Source: Halothiobacillus sp.
GTDB lineage: Bacteria > Pseudomonadota > Gammaproteobacteria > Halothiobacillales > Halothiobacillaceae
NCBI GenBank assembly: GCA_023255735.1
Contig: JAGDVP010000012.1
Coordinates: 169,477 to 233,476, forward strand
DNA length: 64,000 nucleotides
Direction of reading: 5' to 3'
The notes beneath the pieces were generated by a model, which worked only from the letters and a program-made list of their open reading frames with translations, ran no database searches and was not told the DNA's origin. Below are positions 9,117 to 17,424 of the stretch, piece after piece. Both the position numbers and the translations under genes were made by a program. The number at the start of each line of letters is the position of its first letter. Position 1 is the first letter of the stretch.

Positions 9117-10001
9117 ATGAAAAAATTTGTCCCACCTCTTTTAATCGCCGGGATAATTGCCGGTATGGGCAGTGCTATTGCTGCCGATGTTAAGTTTAAT
9201 CCGCTCAATAATCCCAGTAATCCTGCTGAATTTGCGAAAGAATTCCGTAATTATTTTTATGAGAATTTCCCGCAAATTAAACACAATGAATACAATATGG
9301 GCGTGTATGGCTTCGATAAGGATGCCTATTCTCAATACAAAAATATGATGGAGTTCCCGCCACAAGACGATTACATCGCCAAGGGGAAAGCAATCTGGGA
9401 AAGTTACAAACTTCCTGATGGCAAACCCTTATCCTCCTGTGTAGGTGATGCAAAGGGTCTGCGCGCTAAATATCCCTACTTCAATACCAAAGACGGCCAA
9501 GTGCATAATCTTGAGCTTGATTTGATTAATTGCCAAAAAAATGCCGGTGTGCCTGAAGATAAAGTGTGGGGTCCCAAACAGGGCTATGCAGATTTAGCAG
9601 CTGTATCCGCTTACTTGTCGAGTGAGTCTAATGGCATGACGGTGAATGTGACAATTCCCGACGACCCGCGCGCTACTGAGGCATTTAACAACGGTAAGGG
9701 AATGTTTTTTCGGAAAACAGGCCAGCTCAATTTTTCTTGCGCCGATTGCCACATGTACCACGCCACGCAGCGTACCCGATCTGAAACAATGCATACGGGC
9801 ATCGGTAATACCACGGGGTTCCCTGTATACCGTTACAGTAAGCAAAATATGATTACACTGAACAACCGGTTGTTCGGTTGCATGCGTGATACGCGGACAA
9901 TTCCATATCCTCAGTATTCGACTCAGTTCCGTGATTTGGAATATTTCTTGGCTTATATCGATAATGGCCAATTGATTAATGGGCCTGCGTTGCGCAAATA
10001 A
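9117..10001 (+). CDS. soxA: Sulfur-oxidation cytochrome SoxA, mono-haem type
   Basis: The 294-residue product has a signal peptide ending near SAIAA|D. The C-terminal haem site is CADCH at 208-212, and the substrate-side cysteine lies in RLFGCM (Cys255), the residue that carries the sulfur in SoxA. The N-terminal haem site of di-haem SoxA is absent: that region reads SSCVGDAKGL with a lone Cys108, and Cys139 could form the disulfide known in mono-haem SoxA proteins. GAGGAGCT precedes the ATG. SoxY, Z, B, C and D are not in the window. Confidence 0.92.
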   Translation: MKKFVPPLLIAGIIAGMGSAIAADVKFNPLNNPSNPAEFAKEFRNYFYENFPQIKHNEYNMGVYGFDKDAYSQYKNMMEFPPQDDYIAKGKAIWESYKLPDGKPLSSCVGDAKGLRAKYPYFNTKDGQVHNLELDLINCQKNAGVPEDKVWGPKQGYADLAAVSAYLSSESNGMTVNVTIPDDPRATEAFNNGKGMFFRKTGQLNFSCADCHMYHATQRTRSETMHTGIGNTTGFPVYRYSKQNMITLNNRLFGCMRDTRTIPYPQYSTQFRDLEYFLAYIDNGQLINGPALRK

Positions 10002-10007
10002 TCCCTG

Positions 10008-10034
10008 AGCACATGGGCTTAATGCCCATGTGCT
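10008..10034 (+). terminator. First hairpin after soxA
   Basis: A perfect 11-bp inverted repeat (agcacatgggc at 10008-10018, gcccatgtgct at 10024-10034) with a 5-base loop starts 7 bp after the soxA stop. It lacks a T-run, so it may stabilise the 3' end rather than terminate. Confidence 0.55.
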
Positions 10035-10049
10035 GAAATGCCTTGTTCT

Positions 10050-10086
10050 AAAACCCCCGCCTAAGTGATTAGGCGGGGGTTTTGTT
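10050..10086 (+). terminator. Rho-independent terminator of soxXA
   Basis: The 15-bp stem (10050-10064 pairing with 10069-10083) has a GTGA tetraloop and a GC-rich core followed by T-rich sequence. It is the second of two hairpins in tandem after soxA. Confidence 0.92.
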
Positions 10087-10282
10087 TAATCCGCTATGAG
10101 CTATGCTTTTTTAAACGGAGTCAGACGGCGGTTATCGCGCCATTTTTAGCCTATTACGATAGCGTGGCTTAAAGATTATCTGATGTTTGCGCGTAAACAT
10201 GCTGCAAAGTAGGTAATCCCCCCTAAAACTAGCGGTATTCAGAAGTGGAATTTTCTCGTAATCTAAACGTAGGAGATTTCCA

Positions 10283-10471
10283 ATGAAAAAGTCCCGTTAT
10301 ACCCAAGTGGATTACTTGAACAAATTGCCTGAACAAATTGCCCGAGACCGCCCGGGGATCCTCGCGGCAATTCTTGGCGTTCTAAAAAAAGCCCCCAGTG
10401 ATGGGGGCTTTTTTGCGCGGATTAAAACCCGAATCGGACGGATTTTATCGTGGGATGAAGTTAGTGAATAA
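10283..10471 (+). CDS. Small hypothetical protein spanning a terminator hairpin
   Basis: This 62-codon frame has a good ribosome site (TAGGAG, 8 bases before ATG) and a basic N-terminus (MKKSRYTQVDYLNKL). Its codons 35-44 are made by a perfect intrinsic-terminator hairpin (10385-10414), and its last 11 bp overlap the end of the convergent Tim44-like gene. I do not recognise the sequence. It could be a real short gene whose message often ends early, or a relic. SoxK was considered and rejected because there is no signal peptide. Confidence 0.35.
   Translation: MKKSRYTQVDYLNKLPEQIARDRPGILAAILGVLKKAPSDGGFFARIKTRIGRILSWDEVSE
10385..10414 (-). terminator. Strong bidirectional terminator after the Tim44-like gene
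   Basis: A 12-bp perfect stem (aaaaaagccccc at 10385-10396, gggggctttttt at 10403-10414) with a 6-base loop lies 46 bp past the Tim44-like stop on the minus strand. A- and T-runs flank both sides, so it should work in both directions. It sits inside the small frame at 10283-10471. Confidence 0.85.
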
Positions 10472-11372
10472 CTTGATTGTATTGCTGAATACCTGAAATT
10501 AACCAATCACCCTGCGCGGTATCTGCCGCATGACGAACATGCCAAATTTCTGCAATGGCTTCGGGTTGACCGTAGTTTTCGCGCACCTGTCCCTGAAAGA
10601 GTACGGAGGCTACGACAAAGTTTTGCTCTCGGCTTAAATCTAGTAGTTGGGCATCGAGGTTTTGCACGTCGGTGACATTATTTTCATTGCCAATACGGCT
10701 GCGTTCAGCTGCCAGCTCGGTAAATAATTCCGGTGTGAAATATTCACGCATGGCGTTCAATTCGTTGCTATCCCAATGCTTTTGCAAGTTGATGAAATGA
10801 TTTTTCGCTCCTTGCACAAAATTCTGCTCATCAAACCAATGGGGTGCATCAGTTAAAACTGCCGGTGACGAACGCATAAATGCCTCAGGTGAGTACCCCG
10901 TGTTGCCTGTTTGCGCATTCACCCGCCCTTGGTTTGCGCCGACGGGGTTTGTATCGGGAGCGCCGGCGGTTGCGTAAGGGCTGACGGCCGGTGCGGCTGG
11001 CTTGCGCAGGGCGCGCACTATGAGGAAGGCGCCAATAGCAAAGGCAATAATGAGCAGGAAGTCCATCGGCTTTAAGCCATCAAATGCGCCACCAAAGAAC
11101 ATGGCTGCCAAAAGCCCACCGGCTGCCAAACCTGCTAAGGGGCCCAGCCATTTGCTGGCGCCACCTGCCGCCGCGGGTGCCGCCGCCGCTGCGCGCCCTG
11201 GGGTGGCTGCTGCGGGTGGGGTTGCCTCACGGCTGAAGCTTTGTTTTTGCTGGCCGATATTGCCCCCTGAGCCAATGCGCTTGGCTTCTGCGGTTTGCAG
11301 GCCTGAAGCGAACAACAACCCTAGGCTCATAAGCGCAACCGTAAATAAGACCGTGATTTTTTTGGTGAACAT
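10461..11372 (-). CDS. Tim44-like domain membrane protein
   Basis: The 303-residue product has an N-terminal signal or anchor (TVALMSLGLLFASGLQTAEA), a low-complexity Ala/Pro stretch, and two hydrophobic segments (LGPLAGLAAGGLLAAMFFGG and FLLIIAFAIGAFLIV). The C-terminal Tim44-like domain starts near FVQGAKNHFINLQKHWDSNEL and ends WLISGIQQYNQ. Bacterial Tim44-like proteins are membrane-associated and of unknown function. It is monocistronic. Confidence 0.8.
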   Translation of the reverse strand: MFTKKITVLFTVALMSLGLLFASGLQTAEAKRIGSGGNIGQQKQSFSREATPPAAATPGRAAAAAPAAAGGASKWLGPLAGLAAGGLLAAMFFGGAFDGLKPMDFLLIIAFAIGAFLIVRALRKPAAPAVSPYATAGAPDTNPVGANQGRVNAQTGNTGYSPEAFMRSSPAVLTDAPHWFDEQNFVQGAKNHFINLQKHWDSNELNAMREYFTPELFTELAAERSRIGNENNVTDVQNLDAQLLDLSREQNFVVASVLFQGQVRENYGQPEAIAEIWHVRHAADTAQGDWLISGIQQYNQVIH

Positions 11373-11585
11373 TCAATGATCCTGCGCAAATAAAGGAATT
11401 GTCATTCTAGAGCCAGCGTTCCGTCGTTGCACGTTAAAGTGTTAACTTTTAGATAGGTTATGTATTTAATTTATAACGAGCAAGGCTTAAATGGCGGCGT
11501 GGGTGCTTAAAAACAATCTGTGGGGAATGTTTCGGTCTGTTTATACTCAACAAGGTGAATTTTTTAGACTCACATTGAGGAATGT

Positions 11586-12629
11586 ATGGAATTTTTAACG
11601 AATTATGGGTTGTTTTTAGCTAAAACGATGACGATGGTGTTTGCGATTTTGGTGGTGGTAGGTGGTATGGTTGCATTGCGGTCGCGGCAGCGGGATGGCG
11701 CGGCGGGGCGCTTTAAGATGATTGAGCTTAATGCGCGGTATCAAGATAACCAAGCCCAACTTGAGCGGGCAATTTTGCCGGCCAAGCAATGGCATAGCCA
11801 ACAAAAGCTGCGTAAGAAGGAGAAAAAGCGGCGTGATAAACAGCCTGCGGACACGGAATTGCGCACATTTGTTTTGCGCTTTACCGGTGATATGCGGGCG
11901 AGCCAAGTTGCGAGTTTGCGTGAAGAAATTTCAACCGTTTTGGCTGTTGCGCGCCCGAAGCTTGATGAGGTGATGGTTTGTCTTGAAAGTGGCGGGGGGC
12001 TTGTCACCGCTTATGGTTTAGCGGCGGCGCAATTGGCGCGTGTACGGGCAGCGGGTATTAAGCTGACGGTGACGATTGATAAAGTTGCAGCGAGTGGGGG
12101 TTACATGATGGCGGCGGTGGCTGATCATATTGTGGCGGCGCCTTTTGCGATTGTCGGTTCGATCGGGGTGGTGGCGCAAATCCCGAATATTCATCGTTTA
12201 TTACAGCGTAATGAGGTGGATATTGAGTTGTTGACGGCAGGGCAATATAAACGCACCTTAACGATTTTGGGCGAAAATACGGATGAGGGGCGAGAGAAGT
12301 TTCAAGCGCAATTAAATGATACGCATGACTTATTTAAAAACTTTTTGCACGAATATCGCCCGCAACTGGATTTGTCTGTGGTGGCAACAGGAGAGTATTG
12401 GTTTGGCATTACGGCGAAGGCTTTGGGGCTAATTGATGAGCTTTCAACCAGTGATGCCTGGATTGAGGCGCAATTTGCCAAGCGCAAGGTGATTGACGTG
12501 AGCAAGATGCCGGCGCAAAGTTTAGCAAAGCGTTTGCGCGGCTCGGTGGAGCAGAGTGTTCAGCGCGTGTTGACGAAGTTATTTGATCAAGTGCGTCAAA
12601 AATCCATCGATCCACAAGAGCGCTTGTAA
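11586..12629 (+). CDS. sohB: Inner-membrane peptidase SohB (S49 family)
   Basis: The 347-residue product has an N-terminal membrane helix (residues about 12-30), a charged Lys/Arg linker (KLRKKEKKRRDK), then the S49 protease fold. The nucleophile is in KVAASGGYMMA and the Lys of the Ser-Lys dyad in GQYKRTLT. The arrangement VGSIGVVAQIPN between them is typical. GAGGAATGT precedes the ATG. It is likely co-transcribed with the small gene that follows 39 bp downstream. Confidence 0.92.
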   Translation: MEFLTNYGLFLAKTMTMVFAILVVVGGMVALRSRQRDGAAGRFKMIELNARYQDNQAQLERAILPAKQWHSQQKLRKKEKKRRDKQPADTELRTFVLRFTGDMRASQVASLREEISTVLAVARPKLDEVMVCLESGGGLVTAYGLAAAQLARVRAAGIKLTVTIDKVAASGGYMMAAVADHIVAAPFAIVGSIGVVAQIPNIHRLLQRNEVDIELLTAGQYKRTLTILGENTDEGREKFQAQLNDTHDLFKNFLHEYRPQLDLSVVATGEYWFGITAKALGLIDELSTSDAWIEAQFAKRKVIDVSKMPAQSLAKRLRGSVEQSVQRVLTKLFDQVRQKSIDPQERL

Positions 12630-12668
12630 AAGCGGCTTTGTGTCCTGTTTAAAGCTTAGGAGTCCATT

Positions 12669-12899
12669 ATGGATGCTGTTTTCCACCCTTTGGTTGATTT
12701 ATTTGCCCAGCTCGGATTACCCAATACCCCGATTGAAATTGATACGTTTATTGCGCAACACACCCTTGCCCCTGCGGTTGCGCTGGTCGATGCGCCTTTT
12801 TGGTCTTCAGCGCAAACGCAATTTTTGCGGGAATCGCTAGAGCAGGATGCCGATTGGGCTGAGGCAGTCGATCATTTGGATGCGTTATTGCGGCACTGA
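12669..12899 (+). CDS. DUF2789 family protein
   Basis: This 76-residue acidic protein has the DUF2789 pattern: PLVDLFAQLGLP at the start, IDTFIAQH in the middle, then DAPFWSSAQTQFLRESLEQDADWAEAVDHLD. TAGGAG precedes the ATG. The function of the family is unknown. It ends 3 bp from the convergent chalcone-isomerase-like gene. Confidence 0.82.
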   Translation: MDAVFHPLVDLFAQLGLPNTPIEIDTFIAQHTLAPAVALVDAPFWSSAQTQFLRESLEQDADWAEAVDHLDALLRH

Positions 12900-12902
12900 A
12901 AT

Positions 12903-13538
12903 TTATTTTTCGGCTAATAAATCGGCTTTAAGTTTTGGCGAGAGCGGGGGTTCCCCAAGCCAAATGCCGAAATAGGCTTGGGCCAACTCGGCATCGTGAC
13001 TGCTAAACAGTGATTTGCCGTTGTACAACAGCTTCAAGGTTGCAGGTAGCGGATTGGCGCCTTCGTTGGTTGCCGGTTGCCATGTCAACTCGTAGCGATC
13101 GCCGGGTTGCACATCCTGCATGGCCGCTTGCAGGGCATCAACTTTGGGTTTGAGCCGTTGCCGCGCCGCGCCGGCGTATTGTTCATCGAGGGCTTTCCAG
13201 CTGGCTTTGGCGATATCGGCAACTGAAACTGAGTGGTGATAGCTTAAAACCAGTGCTTTGGGCGTTGTGGCGTCCAAAATATTGGCCGCTGGCGTGCGCG
13301 CGGGCGCGTACAGTGCGGCATCGTACACATCAAACCACAGGTAGGTGGCAACCCCATTGCCCATTAGTGGCAAGCTGCTTTTTCCCAGCACGATTTGGGT
13401 GGCGGGTGCTTGGTCTGCCGCGTAGGATGCGGCTGTGGCACTGAAACCCAATGCAAGTAAGGCTGCACCTATTCTCGGCATTAGGCACTTTAAAAGAGGG
13501 CATGGCTGGGCTGTGGTTGGATGCATGATGGGTCTCAC
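12903..13538 (-). CDS. Chalcone-isomerase-like periplasmic protein
   Basis: The 211-residue frame begins with GTG that overlaps the stop of the upstream lipoprotein gene as GTGA. An ATG four codons in (MHPTT), or a later one (MPRIGAAL), would give a more standard signal peptide ending near AASYA|A. The body has the bacterial chalcone-isomerase-like pattern: LMGNGVATYLWFDVYDAALYAP, LVLSYHHSVSVADIAKASW, YNGKSLFSSHDAELAQAYFGIWLGEPP. These bacterial homologues lack known isomerase activity and travel with Cfa/DUF1365/DUF3833 genes. It is the last gene of the six-gene operon. Confidence 0.82.
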   Translation of the reverse strand: MRPIMHPTTAQPCPLLKCLMPRIGAALLALGFSATAASYAADQAPATQIVLGKSSLPLMGNGVATYLWFDVYDAALYAPARTPAANILDATTPKALVLSYHHSVSVADIAKASWKALDEQYAGAARQRLKPKVDALQAAMQDVQPGDRYELTWQPATNEGANPLPATLKLLYNGKSLFSSHDAELAQAYFGIWLGEPPLSPKLKADLLAEK

Positions 13539-14071
13539 AGATCAGGATCAGTTTTGGTGAAAAATAAGGTCACTTCGCCCACGCGAATGCCAAATTTGCT
13601 GACATAAGCGCGGTTCATCATGACATTGGGTGAGGCGCGAACCATCCAGTCATCAAACTTCACATCAATGGTGCTGCCGTTGTAGGGGAGTTTTAAGGTG
13701 TAGTGCCAGTTCAGGGCTTGTCCGACCTCGTGCCCATGCGCTACGCCGACAATATCGCCGGCCTTGCCGATATAGCGGTCTTTGCCATCGCGGGTGATAT
13801 GCCACACGCGCTCGCCCGTTTCTCCATCGTTGTATTTGAACTGCTCGTTGAGCACGAACTCATCGCCGACCTTCTTGCCTGTGATATGCACTTTGAAGAT
13901 GCGTTTAATTTCGCCCCCGCGCGATTGAAACATCCCGTAAGCGTAGGTGTTCCCGGCGAAGTATTCTTCGAGATTAAATTGAGGTTGGGTTCCTTGGAAT
14001 TGATTGAGATTCAAGCCGGCGCACCCCGTGAGTGAGAAAATAATGAGTGTTAACAATAGAGTACGTTTCAT
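13535..14071 (-). CDS. DUF3833 lipoprotein
   Basis: The start MKRTLLLTLIIFSLTGC gives a lipobox LTGC and a 178-residue lipoprotein; the frame extends 22 codons further without support. Family features are EEYFAGNTYAYGMFQSRGGEIKRIF, YNDGETGERVW, FDDWMVRASPNVMMNRA and SKFGIRVGEVTLFF. The function is unknown; DUF3833 genes recur beside Cfa-type and DUF1365 genes in gammaproteobacteria. It starts 4 bp after the MFS gene stop and overlaps the chalcone-isomerase-like gene. Confidence 0.88.
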   Translation of the reverse strand: MKRTLLLTLIIFSLTGCAGLNLNQFQGTQPQFNLEEYFAGNTYAYGMFQSRGGEIKRIFKVHITGKKVGDEFVLNEQFKYNDGETGERVWHITRDGKDRYIGKAGDIVGVAHGHEVGQALNWHYTLKLPYNGSTIDVKFDDWMVRASPNVMMNRAYVSKFGIRVGEVTLFFTKTDPDL

Positions 14072-14075
14072 GAGA

Positions 14076-15389
14076 TTACCTCGTGGCGTGGGTTTTAGGT
14101 TGCGGTGAATCGGTATCGGTGAGCTGATTAAAAACAATCCAAGCTGCCAGTAATTTGAACAGTACTGGCAAGCCGCCGTAAATCCAGCCCAGCACGAGGG
14201 TATCTTGTGAGTTATTCGATGCGTTGCCGGCTTGGTAACCGGCGAGATTCAATAAGCCAAATCCCAAACCTACGGCAATCGCCAGGGCAAGTTTGGTGAC
14301 AAGGCCAAATAAGCCAAAAAATAACCCGGTGCGATCACCCGCGCCGGTTTCTGCATCAAAGCCGGCTAAATCGCCTTGAATGGCGGCGGGTAGCGCCATA
14401 TCCGCACCGAGACTTAAGCCTGTGATGACACAAATTAACCCAAATAAGAGGATGTCGCCGGTGTGTAAAAAAGGCACAAAGGCGAAACTTATTGCCGCTA
14501 AGGCAATAGAGAACCCCCAAGCGCGGCGTTTGCCGATGTGGTGGGCGATTGAGGTCCAGAACGGCAACGCCAAAATACCCGCGCCAAAATAGAGCAGCAT
14601 GAGTACGCCTAAGCTCGTGGCGGCGCCTAATCGGTCGGTAATAAATATAATGAATAAGGCGGCCGGAATTCCATTGGCGAGATTGTTTAAGAAAAAACCG
14701 AGCAGCAGGGTGCGCAGCGGTTTATTCGCCCATAACAGCGGCAAGCCTGATATGAGCGCGATAGGACGGCGCTGGTTGCGGCTTTCTGGCACGACGAGAA
14801 ACAATAAAATTAAGGCCAGTGGCAGGCTTGTGGCGACGATCCAAAACACGGCTGAAAGCACGGCCGAAGGTTCGCTACTGCCCAGAATGAGCGGCAAGGC
14901 GGCGGCTAAAATTACGCCCAGTAAGCCTGCGCCTTCTCGCGTTGCTGAAAGGCGGGTGCGGCCATGGGGTGTGGGGTCGGCTTCAGCCCCTAGGCTTAGG
15001 TAAGGCAGGCTGATGAGTGTCCAGCCCAAAAACGCCATAAACGCCCAAAAATAGAGATAATTCAAGCCGATGCCAGCTTGGGGCTGCATTAAATAAGCCA
15101 GTGAGAGAATGAAAATCGGCAAGCCTATGGCGATTAGGGTTTTGCGCCGATACGGGCCGGGTATTAAATCGGCGTAATAGCCCACAATGGGGTCGAGGAT
15201 GACATCCCACAGGCGGCTGAGCATGAGTGCTAAACCCACCGCACCGAGCCCTAATCCCAACTGGTTGGCGTAAAACGGCGGCAGATACACATACAGCGGG
15301 ATGCCCATCAGCGCTAGGGGCAGGCCGGCCAGCCCATAGGCAAAAACCCGGGCGGGTGCGAGCGTGCGCGCTGGGGGTGTGGTGGTCAC
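14076..15389 (-). CDS. MFS transporter, GPH (MelB-like) family
   Basis: The 437-residue product has about 12 hydrophobic segments. The MelB/GPH look is clear: SRLWDVILDPIVGYYADLIPGPYRRKTLIAIGLP between helices 2 and 3, and a second-half AHHIGKRRAWGF loop. The substrate cannot be read from sequence; the operon suggests a lipid- or stress-related solute rather than a sugar. Its GTG start overlaps the cfa stop as GTGA. Confidence 0.85.
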   Translation of the reverse strand: MTTTPPARTLAPARVFAYGLAGLPLALMGIPLYVYLPPFYANQLGLGLGAVGLALMLSRLWDVILDPIVGYYADLIPGPYRRKTLIAIGLPIFILSLAYLMQPQAGIGLNYLYFWAFMAFLGWTLISLPYLSLGAEADPTPHGRTRLSATREGAGLLGVILAAALPLILGSSEPSAVLSAVFWIVATSLPLALILLFLVVPESRNQRRPIALISGLPLLWANKPLRTLLLGFFLNNLANGIPAALFIIFITDRLGAATSLGVLMLLYFGAGILALPFWTSIAHHIGKRRAWGFSIALAAISFAFVPFLHTGDILLFGLICVITGLSLGADMALPAAIQGDLAGFDAETGAGDRTGLFFGLFGLVTKLALAIAVGLGFGLLNLAGYQAGNASNNSQDTLVLGWIYGGLPVLFKLLAAWIVFNQLTDTDSPQPKTHATR

Positions 15390-16636
15390 GCTTGCGCCTG
15401 TTCAACAGCGGCCAGAGGAGGTTTTTCTAAGATAACCTGTGCCACATTGATGTGGCCGGCCAAAAACCCCGCTTCACAGTAGGCCAAATAATAAAGCCAG
15501 GTTTGGCGGAATTGATGATCGAAGCCTTGGGCTTGCAGCGCTTCGGTTTGTTGGCTGAAAGTGTGCGCCCAGCGGTTGAGGGTGCGGGCATAATCGGCCC
15601 CGAATTGGGCGACTTCGGCAACATGCAGGCCGGCTTGTTGCGCTTCGTGATTAAAACGCTCAAGGGTGGGGAGCATGCCACCGGGAAAAATATAGAGCTG
15701 AATAAAATCGGGCTCTTTGCGGTAGTGCTCGAAGGCTTTTTCACCGATGGTGATGACTTGAATAGCCGCGCGCCCGCCGGGTTTGAGGCGGTTGTATACG
15801 GTTTGAAAATAGGTGGGCCAATACCGCTCGCCGACGGCTTCAAACATCTCAATTGAGACAATATGATCGAATTGGCCGGTTTGGTCGCGATAATCGGTGA
15901 GATGAAATTGTGCGCGCGCACTTAAATTGGCGTCACGGATGCGGGCGGTGGCATACGCCTGTTGCTCAGTTGATAGCGTTATGCCGGTGACATTCAAGCC
16001 CATCGCGGCCGCCGTTTCGGCAAATCCGCCCCATCCACAACCAATTTCTAAAATATGTTCGCCGGGCTTGGCGTTCAGCCGCGCGAGTAACCGCTGGTTT
16101 TTTCGAGCTTGCGCCGCTTCAAGCGGTTCATCGGGGGCGCTGAATATTGCCGATGAGTAAGTCATGCTGGAATCGAGCCAGAGCGCGTAAAAATCATTGC
16201 CCAAATCATAATGCGCTGAAATATTGCGTCGGCTGCCGCGTTTGTGATTGGCGCGCAACGCATGTTGCACTCGATGGAGGAGCCTCGCCCAAAACCCGGC
16301 GCGTAAATCGTCGTGCAGACTATCGAAGTTGCGCGCGCCAATCTCCAGCAGCCGGCTTAAGTTATCGGTCGAGAAATCGCCTTGGATATAGCCTTCAGCG
16401 ATACCAATATCGCCGAGCCGTGCGAGCCGGCTAAATAAGCGGGTGGGGTGATGTAGCCGCCATTGTGCACTGAGCTCGGTGTGGCTAGTGCCGCAAAATA
16501 CGCGCTCAACCCCCTCGTCGGTAATCACGCGAATTTGACCTACGCGCAATGAATCCAGCAAAGTTTCTACCCAACGCGCGGTGAGTGGCAGCGCAAACGC
16601 GTCTGATTTTAGGGTTTTGGTTTGACTGAGGGGCAT
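15386..16636 (-). CDS. cfa: Cyclopropane-fatty-acid synthase-type methyltransferase
   Basis: The 416-residue product has an N-terminal lipid-binding part and a C-terminal SAM methyltransferase with motif LEIGCGWGGFAETAA followed by VTGITLSTEQQAYA, both hallmarks of Cfa enzymes. Such enzymes act on unsaturated acyl chains in membrane phospholipids. In clusters with a FAD oxidoreductase and DUF1365 the homologue may make methylated or furan fatty acids (UfaM-like) rather than cyclopropanes; that is inference. It overlaps DUF1365 by 28 bp. Confidence 0.9.
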   Translation of the reverse strand: MPLSQTKTLKSDAFALPLTARWVETLLDSLRVGQIRVITDEGVERVFCGTSHTELSAQWRLHHPTRLFSRLARLGDIGIAEGYIQGDFSTDNLSRLLEIGARNFDSLHDDLRAGFWARLLHRVQHALRANHKRGSRRNISAHYDLGNDFYALWLDSSMTYSSAIFSAPDEPLEAAQARKNQRLLARLNAKPGEHILEIGCGWGGFAETAAAMGLNVTGITLSTEQQAYATARIRDANLSARAQFHLTDYRDQTGQFDHIVSIEMFEAVGERYWPTYFQTVYNRLKPGGRAAIQVITIGEKAFEHYRKEPDFIQLYIFPGGMLPTLERFNHEAQQAGLHVAEVAQFGADYARTLNRWAHTFSQQTEALQAQGFDHQFRQTWLYYLAYCEAGFLAGHINVAQVILEKPPLAAVEQAQA

Positions 16637-17424
16637 GAGCTGATCTCCTGTGAAGGTTTGGGCGGTGCGGTATGAAATACCCCGCCTTTAAGCCAAATTT
16701 TGAGTGCCTGCCAATGAATCAGGCCAATCACTTTGAAGGTTAAAAATGGGATACGCAGGGCTTCACGCCATAAGCTGGCATTACTCAAGGTGCCTCGGTG
16801 GGCGTTGTGGGTGGCAATCAGGGTGAGAACTTCGCCTTCTGGGGCGAGACTGGTTTCACGAATTGAAACGCTCAATCGTGAGTTGGGCTCATCTAAGGGG
16901 CGATTGATGCGAAAGTGATAACGCATGTTCATGTCCAAAAAAGGCGAGACATGGAATACCTTGTCGGCTTGAGCAGTAAACGGGGTGGATAGCGGGGCGC
17001 CCTCATCGTGGAGCAGATAGTGGTGGCATTCGCCAAAGGTGTTGCTTACCTCACAATTAATCGCCACGAGCTCGTCGGCTCCGTTAAAGCAATACCACAC
17101 GGTGAGTGGGTTGAATTGATAGCCCAGCACGCGGGGGTAGGTGTTAATCAGCACGCGACCTGTGGTGATGTCGATGCCTACATCCGCGCAGGCTCGGTTT
17201 ATCCAATCGCGTAAAGAAACCCCCGCTTGGCGCGCACCTAAATCGCGCTCATTAATCGAAAATAAGTTAAAGCGATTGGCCGATAGCCAGCGTAATTGCG
17301 GGAAATTGGCTGAAAAATCATCTAAATCAACTAATAAGCTAAAAACACGGTATTCAAAGCGATAAGCCGGCCCCTGCATCCGCTGATGCATGACCTTGCC
17401 AATATATAAACCGGTGGTGTTCAT
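16609..17424 (-). CDS. DUF1365 family protein
   Basis: The 271-residue product shows the DUF1365 pattern: YIGKVMHQRMQGPAYRFEYRVFSLLVDLDD at the N-terminus, LINTYPRVLGYQFNPLTVWYCF in the middle, and KVFHVSPFLDMNMRYHFRI later. The family is uncharacterised but is nearly always found between a FAD oxidoreductase and a Cfa-type enzyme. It overlaps the upstream gene by 4 bp and cfa by 28 bp, so translation is tightly coupled. Confidence 0.92.
   Translation of the reverse strand: MNTTGLYIGKVMHQRMQGPAYRFEYRVFSLLVDLDDFSANFPQLRWLSANRFNLFSINERDLGARQAGVSLRDWINRACADVGIDITTGRVLINTYPRVLGYQFNPLTVWYCFNGADELVAINCEVSNTFGECHHYLLHDEGAPLSTPFTAQADKVFHVSPFLDMNMRYHFRINRPLDEPNSRLSVSIRETSLAPEGEVLTLIATHNAHRGTLSNASLWREALRIPFLTFKVIGLIHWQALKIWLKGGVFHTAPPKPSQEISSCPSVKPKP

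Noticed and set aside
10283-10471. SoxK-like subunit downstream of soxXA
   Set aside because: The small frame has no signal peptide, lies beyond the soxXA terminator and is not similar to SoxK as I know it.
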